Below are positions 9,001-10,395 of a stretch of 10,395 bases of DNA, one piece after another. The DNA is from an uncultured Selenomonadales bacterium (GTDB lineage Bacteria; Bacillota; Negativicutes; Selenomonadales; Selenomonadaceae): NCBI GenBank assembly GCA_946543495.1, contig CAMNLS010000029.1, positions 1-10,395 of the forward strand. The letters run 5' to 3'. Position 1 is the first letter of the stretch, and every line of letters starts with the position of its first letter. A model generated the notes under the pieces. It had not been told where the DNA came from. It made no database searches and saw only the letters and a list, made by a program, of their open reading frames with translations. The translations under genes and the position numbers were made by a program.

Positions 9001-9080
9001 CGGGAGGCTTGCTCGTGGCGACAGTCTTAACGCTGTTAGTCTTGCCCGTCATGTATGCAACCGCATATTTTTATAAATAA
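6063..9080 (+). CDS. RND-family efflux permease (AcrB/MexB superfamily)
   Basis: This 1005-residue inner-membrane permease is expected to be a proton-driven exporter working as a trimer. The two-fold RND layout is visible: TM1 at about 13-33, a periplasmic loop, a TM block at about 335-490, a second loop from about 540 to 850, and a TM block at about 852-1003. The proton-relay aspartates are in LGLLVDDAIIAVEMM (D401, D402). The position of the TM10 lysine of AcrB is Arg (R918, in SGMIIRNSVILIDQI); I recall this variant from some other RND pumps, so it probably does not mean inactivity. The length is slightly below AcrB (about 1050), as in the less-studied bacterial HAE-type branch. The ATG is embedded in the adaptor's last codons. 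No TolC-like gene follows before the terminator, so the channel must be encoded elsewhere. Drug, lipid or metabolite specificity cannot be read from the sequence. Confidence 0.95.
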   Translation: MRNLTELSLNNRPLVWYFIIVAFVGGIISYFSLGRMEDPKFVIREMIVSAHWPGATAYEMQEQVTDKLEEKLQDIPGLDNLNSETRPGSTTIYVELKEELPIETIRPTWRDVRNYCKDIEHEFPSGVQGPFFNDTFDEVFGSIYALTGDGFNYEELRRYSEEIRHLILNVQDVKKVELIGVQSEVVYVEIEQTKLSELGISPQLISDTLAAQNAMTPAGMVETASDNVYLRVTGIFDDVDAIKNIPINADGKIFRLADIATVERRFIDPPEPKMFFNGEPAIGIAVAMEDGGNILELGEQLHALTEQIQSELPLGLELHQVSNQPQVVEESIGEFVETLILAIVIVLGVSFASLGLRTGLVVAGCIPLVLAGTFCFMYVLGIDLHKVSLGSLIIALGLLVDDAIIAVEMMSVQLERGLSRFDAACHAFNVTAKPMLTGTLITCAGFIPVAFAEGMASEFCRDMFWVVSIALLLSWIVSVMVAPLFGTYIIRVEKKAELYDSRFYKIFRRVLEVFLRNKIFVLSGTIAAFAATIFASDFVQEEFFPPSIRPEVLIELKLPEGSSLVATQAEAERFAKFLDTERDNLKNYAYYVGEDTPRFVLTISPNAEGDNVAKFVVTANDDNRDALIKKIRHELADNFPNVRPNIQLIQTGPPADYPIMLRVTGIDIDRVHELAVQVADIVAQDSNAVDINLDWNEKSKVVRIELDQDKLRALGISSQEVKSMLYTEITGAKAAEFYTGDRTIDINLRLAAADRNNLATLKSLPIYLGAAGYVPLEQIAKLSYDAEYGLINRYQLNPSIMVQANILSGTPNDAAQKAFDATEDLRKDLSLGYSIKPSGDLDESDTSTGHLMSMLPLVVFIIMTLLMFQLKDAKAMCLTLLTAPLGLIGVIFALIILNKPLGFVAELGVIALSGMIIRNSVILIDQIQQHVSTGENLHDAIIDSAILRFRPIMLTAAAAILGMLPLMLSVFWGPMAVAIAGGLLVATVLTLLVLPVMYATAYFYK

Positions 9081-9089
9081 TAACGACAC

Positions 9090-9197
9090 AAAAAAATCCC
9101 CGACGGTCTGAAATTTGTTTGACCATATTAAAATTCTACACCTGTATAAAATCACTTTTGCGCCTTCAAAATCCCCCAAAAAATCGGGGGTTTTTTT
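9090..9197 (+). repeat. Inverted repeat able to form a long-range stem around the operon terminator
   Basis: The sequence at 9090-9103 (seven A, then TCCCCGA) can pair with 9184-9197 (TCGGGGG then seven T) over 14 bp with one G-U pair, enclosing 80 bases. The right arm is also the 3' half of the local terminator hairpin, so the two structures exclude each other. Inside lies a small hairpin, GGTC...GACC, at about 9105-9124. This may be chance pairing of two terminator-like arms, the remnant of a small repeat element, or a conditional terminator. Confidence 0.45.
9173..9197 (+). terminator. Intrinsic terminator of the RND efflux operon
   Basis: CCCCC (9173-9177) and GGGGG (9186-9190) form a pure G-C stem around an 8-base A-rich loop, followed at once by seven T (9191-9197). 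It lies about 90 bases after the permease stop codon. Confidence 0.8.
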
Positions 9198-9480
9198 ATG
9201 CCCTCGAAAATCACGCGTCATAACGCCATTTTTCTGATAGTAAAATTCTAATATATTAGAATTTCACTTTTGCCCCTCCAAATCGCCCTTCCAAACTCTT
9301 TTCAAGCCTCAAAACTCCTTTCAAACCGTTTTCAAACGCTCAAAACCAAAATTTTTCCTCGCGGAAGGTTTTTTACTCTCTCATCATAAAAAATTAGCCT
9401 CTAAACCTTATCTGCGGCTTCAAAGTCATTAAATCGCTACTGAAACGCCGCTGCGAACTTAAAATCGCAAAATCAGCAAC
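9198..9480. other. Intergenic region between convergent terminators, no gene seen
   Basis: I find no supported coding frame here on either strand; the longest start-to-stop readings are under 20 codons and lack a ribosome binding site. The region holds the 22-bp palindrome and the second copy of a degenerate direct repeat listed separately. A strongly G-poor + strand stretch at about 9265-9356 repeats the words TTCAAA and TCAAAA at roughly 7-13 base spacing. A small hairpin, TTCC-TCGC-GGAA, at 9355-9366 is followed by six T (9369-9374) and could end a rightward transcript. A further stem-loop pairs 9414-9422 (GCGGCTTCA) with 9441-9451 (TGAAACGCCGC), with a 2-base bulge and no T-run. Confidence 0.5.
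9243..9264. repeat. 22-bp perfect AT-rich palindrome
   Basis: AAATTCTAATA (9243-9253) is followed directly by its exact reverse complement TATTAGAATTT (9254-9264) with no spacer. It has no T-run after it, so it is not an obvious terminator. It overlaps the second copy of the direct repeat. The symmetry suits a dimeric DNA-binding protein, but no promoter could be recognised next to it. Confidence 0.7.
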
Positions 9481-9516
9481 AAAAAAACCTCCGACATGTG
9501 CCGAAGGGCTTTTTTT
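9481..9516 (-). terminator. Terminator of the shorter GG-leader peptide gene
   Basis: Read leftward, CCTTCGG and TCGGAGG pair in a 7-bp stem with G-U pairs (hairpin 9488-9507), followed by seven T (A-run 9481-9487). On the + strand seven T at 9510-9516 follow the same hairpin, so it may work both ways. It is closely related to the hairpin after the neighbouring peptide gene. Confidence 0.85.
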
Positions 9517-9521
9517 CGCGT

Positions 9522-9704
9522 TTACCTAACAATAATTAACCGACTTTGCTTAGTATACTCAGGATTTGAAGCATTAACGTCCGATTTAACGTTGCCGCCG
9601 TTAGAACGAGCATAAAAGCCGCCCGCTACCTTTTCGAGTTCCTCGTCGCTCAACTTTTCGAGTTCCTCATTGATTTTCTTGATGTTTTCTTCGCGTTTTG
9701 CCAT
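9522..9704 (-). CDS. Double-glycine-leader secreted peptide precursor, 60 residues
   Basis: The gene encodes a 29-residue leader ending LSDEELEKVAGG and a 31-residue core beginning FYARSNGG. Leaders of the ELxxVxGG type are cut after Gly-Gly by the C39 peptidase domain of dedicated ABC exporters, so the mature peptide is probably exported; this follows from family knowledge, not from genes seen here. The core has no Cys, which rules out lanthionine, sactionine or disulfide products. It is polar (Asn, Ser, Lys) with a hydrophobic basic end, SRLIIVR, and has a second Gly-Gly at residues 36-37. The start at 9704 was chosen because GGAGG lies 9 bases before it; an upstream in-frame extension would cover the binding site and promoter. 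The gene has its own promoter block and terminator, copies of those of the neighbouring longer gene. Bacteriocin, signal peptide or modified peptide are all open. Confidence 0.8.
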   Translation of the reverse strand: MAKREENIKKINEELEKLSDEELEKVAGGFYARSNGGNVKSDVNASNPEYTKQSRLIIVR

Positions 9705-9784
9705 AATTATCAGCCTCCAAATTTGTTTTCTGCTCTTTATACGTTCCAAATCCGATTTCGTTACACACTTTAGCAGAAAAATTT
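9701..9784 (-). repeat. Upstream block, copy 1 (promoter and ribosome binding site)
   Basis: This block covers the start codon, GGAGG (9714-9718) and about 65 bases upstream of the 60-residue peptide gene. It matches 10187-10267 with, by eye, five substitutions and three one-base indels, including an identical run of 29 bases. A -10-like TATAAA reads leftward at 9741-9736. No good -35 box is found at 16-18 bases; the best is GTAACG. The identical run contains AAATCGGATTT, a 5-bp inverted repeat with a one-base centre, where a regulator could bind. Confidence 0.8.
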
Positions 9785-9797
9785 AGTTTTGGCAATG

Positions 9798-9824
9798 AAA
9801 AACCCTCCGACAATCGCCGAAGGG
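9798..9824 (-). terminator. Terminator of the longer GG-leader gene
   Basis: Read leftward, CCCTTCGGC, loop GATT, GTCGGAGGG form a 9-bp stem with two G-U pairs (9803-9824), followed by five T. It is 27 bases past the stop codon and shares most stem bases with the terminator at 9481-9516, so the two cassettes end in the same type of hairpin. Confidence 0.85.
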
Positions 9825-9851
9825 CTTTTGTTGATTGAATTGAAAAATTTT

Positions 9852-10190
9852 TTACTTACCGAACTGCTCGTTGATGTATTTCCAAGCGTCTTCGCGGCTG
9901 ACTTCCTTTTCACCGATAAAATATTGATTTGCTTTTGATTTACCGATAATGTCGCCAAAAACACTACCATCGTCTTTGATTGTGACGCCGTATTTATCGA
10001 ACGCTGCGCGCAGGTTGCTAAATCCTTCATGGTCGAGAAGCGGAATACCTAACAAATCACTTTTGAAGATTTTTACGCCGAGTTTCTCAAATTCTTTTGC
10101 ATCGTTATAACTTTCCGCGAAAGTGCCACCCGCCACGTTGTCGAGTTCTTCGTCGCTCAAGATTTCGTCTTTAAGTATTTCCTTTGCCAT
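9852..10190 (-). CDS. Double-glycine-leader protein with a 90-residue cargo
   Basis: This 112-residue product starts with a 22-residue leader (MAKEILKDEI then LSDEELDNVAGG) of the same ELxxVxGG type as its neighbour, followed by a 90-residue cargo. The leader predicts cleavage after Gly22 and export by a peptidase-containing ABC transporter not seen here. The cargo is Cys-free, soluble-looking and mixed in charge, with no membrane segment. Recognisable stretches are FEKLGVKIFK, LLDHEGFSNLRAAFDKYGV, FGDIIGKSKANQYFIGEKE and EDAWKYINEQF. It is much longer than usual class II bacteriocin cores and resembles a small folded domain; I do not recognise the family with certainty. The start at 10190 is set by GGAGG 8 bases upstream; an alternative TTG at 10205 overlaps that site. 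The gene stands alone, between its own promoter block and terminator. Confidence 0.82.
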   Translation of the reverse strand: MAKEILKDEILSDEELDNVAGGTFAESYNDAKEFEKLGVKIFKSDLLGIPLLDHEGFSNLRAAFDKYGVTIKDDGSVFGDIIGKSKANQYFIGEKEVSREDAWKYINEQFGK

Positions 10191-10267
10191 AATATCAGCC
10201 TCCAAATTGTTTTCTGTAGCTTATACGTTTCAAATCCGATTTCGTTACACACTTTAGCAAAAAATTT
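10187..10267 (-). repeat. Upstream block, copy 2 (promoter and ribosome binding site)
   Basis: This is the second copy of the block at 9701-9784, in front of the 112-residue gene. It carries GGAGG (10199-10203), a -10-like TATAAG read leftward at 10225-10220, and the same AAATCGGATTT inverted repeat. The clustered differences fall just downstream of the -10 (CTCT against TAGC), while the stretch upstream of the -10 is identical. Confidence 0.8.
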
Positions 10268-10280
10268 TTCCGCAGTCAAT

Positions 10281-10327
10281 AAAAAATGGGCTGAACTCCA
10301 ATTTCGGAGCCAAGCCCTAATTTTTTT
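10281..10327. terminator. Bidirectional intrinsic terminator
   Basis: GGGCT (10288-10292) pairs with AGCCC (10313-10317), and the inner CTCC (10296-10299) pairs with GGAG (10306-10309), separated by a 3x3 internal loop. Seven T (10321-10327) follow on the + strand, and an A-run (10281-10286) gives T on the - strand. It begins 14 bases past the stop of the leftward gene at the right edge and insulates it from the peptide cassettes. Confidence 0.8.
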
Positions 10328-10330
10328 AAG

Positions 10331-10395
10331 CTATTTGGTCGGGAAGAAAAGATTTAGCGTTTTATCGTCGGAACGTTCGCCGAAATACGAGCCGA
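10331..10395 (-). CDS. C-terminal end of an unidentified leftward protein (partial)
   Basis: The last 20 codons of a leftward frame read GSYFGERSDDKTLNLFFPTK and end with TAG at 10331-10333. The other two leftward frames contain stops within this stretch, and the terminator starts 14 bases later, so this is likely a real gene end. The start lies outside the window. I do not recognise the family from this tail, and its terminator is unlike those of the peptide cassettes, so it is probably not a third cassette. Confidence 0.55.
   Translation of the reverse strand, partial: GSYFGERSDDKTLNLFFPTK

Larger units (their letters stand above)
9129..9282 (+). repeat. Pair of degenerate direct repeats of about 42 bp
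   Basis: Copies at 9129-9170 and 9241-9282 align without gaps at an offset of 112 bases. Both start with TAAAATTCTA, have a poorly matching 13-base middle, then share TCACTTTTGC and a C/T/A-rich tail (GCCTTCAAA and CCCTCCAAA). The first copy lies just before the efflux-operon terminator, the second in the gene-free region. Confidence 0.55.

Noticed and set aside
8558..9052. A 164-codon leftward open frame inside the permease gene
   Set aside because: It lies entirely antisense to well-matched RND permease sequence (final transmembrane block), and its Ser/Ile/Thr-rich translation resembles no family; it is a codon-bias shadow.
9198..9251. A 17-codon rightward frame starting ATG right after the efflux terminator
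   Set aside because: It has no ribosome binding site or promoter and no recognisable leader; the start ATG directly follows the T-run of a terminator.
9705..9749. An N-terminal extension (MERIKSRKQ...) of the 60-residue peptide gene
   Set aside because: The extension reads through the GGAGG site and the conserved promoter block; the internal ATG at 9704 has ideal spacing and starts with MAK like the sister gene.
9481..9824. The matching terminator hairpins as ends of a mobile element around the cassettes
   Set aside because: The hairpins are in the same orientation, each just after its own gene, followed by T-runs in the direction of transcription; terminator function explains them without a mobile element.
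10191..10205. A TTG start giving MEADIMAKE for the 112-residue gene
   Set aside because: The TTG overlaps the GGAGG ribosome binding site used by the ATG at 10190, and the extension is not shared with the sister gene.
9173..10327. A CRISPR array or insertion sequence explaining the repeats on the right side
   Set aside because: There are only two copies of each repeat, with gene-sized or irregular spacing, no transposase frame and no target-site duplication.

Overview
This window looks like chromosomal DNA from a diderm member of the Firmicutes, most likely Negativicutes (Selenomonadaceae-like). That assignment is an inference. It rests on an RND efflux pump with a lipoprotein adaptor, which implies an outer membrane, together with strong Firmicutes-style AGGAGG ribosome binding sites and small double-glycine-leader peptide genes. 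No rRNA, tRNA, CRISPR array or transposase gene is visible.

Left part (1-3378): the tail of a rightward gene ends at 68 and shares a bidirectional terminator with a leftward two-gene operon. That operon runs from a promoter at 3350-3378 through an NhaC-family Na+/H+ antiporter into a PAS / degenerate GGDEF / EAL protein. Both the cyclase and the phosphodiesterase halves of the second protein have lost signature residues, so it is more likely a c-di-GMP or ligand sensor than an active enzyme.

Middle part (3385-9197): a back-to-back rightward promoter drives cobS and pduX, which overlap by 4 bases. They encode the nucleotide-loop assembly transferase and the L-threonine kinase of adenosylcobalamin synthesis. 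A separate promoter, whose -35 box lies in the last codons of pduX, drives an RND efflux operon of a TTG-started lipoprotein adaptor and a 1005-residue inner-membrane permease, also overlapping by 4 bases. No outer-membrane channel gene follows; the operon ends at a terminator near 9173-9197.

Right part (9198-10395): about 280 bases without a gene lie between two convergent terminators and hold a 22-bp perfect palindrome, a degenerate direct repeat and a G-poor tract. Beyond it are two leftward monocistronic cassettes, each with a near-identical upstream block of about 80 bp, a GGAGG site, a short peptide gene with an LSDEEL(E/D)xVAGG leader, and a related terminator hairpin. One peptide has a 31-residue Cys-free core. 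The other has a 90-residue Cys-free cargo too long for an ordinary bacteriocin. These twin cassettes are the most interesting part of the window. A leftward gene of unknown function enters from the right edge and ends at 10331.
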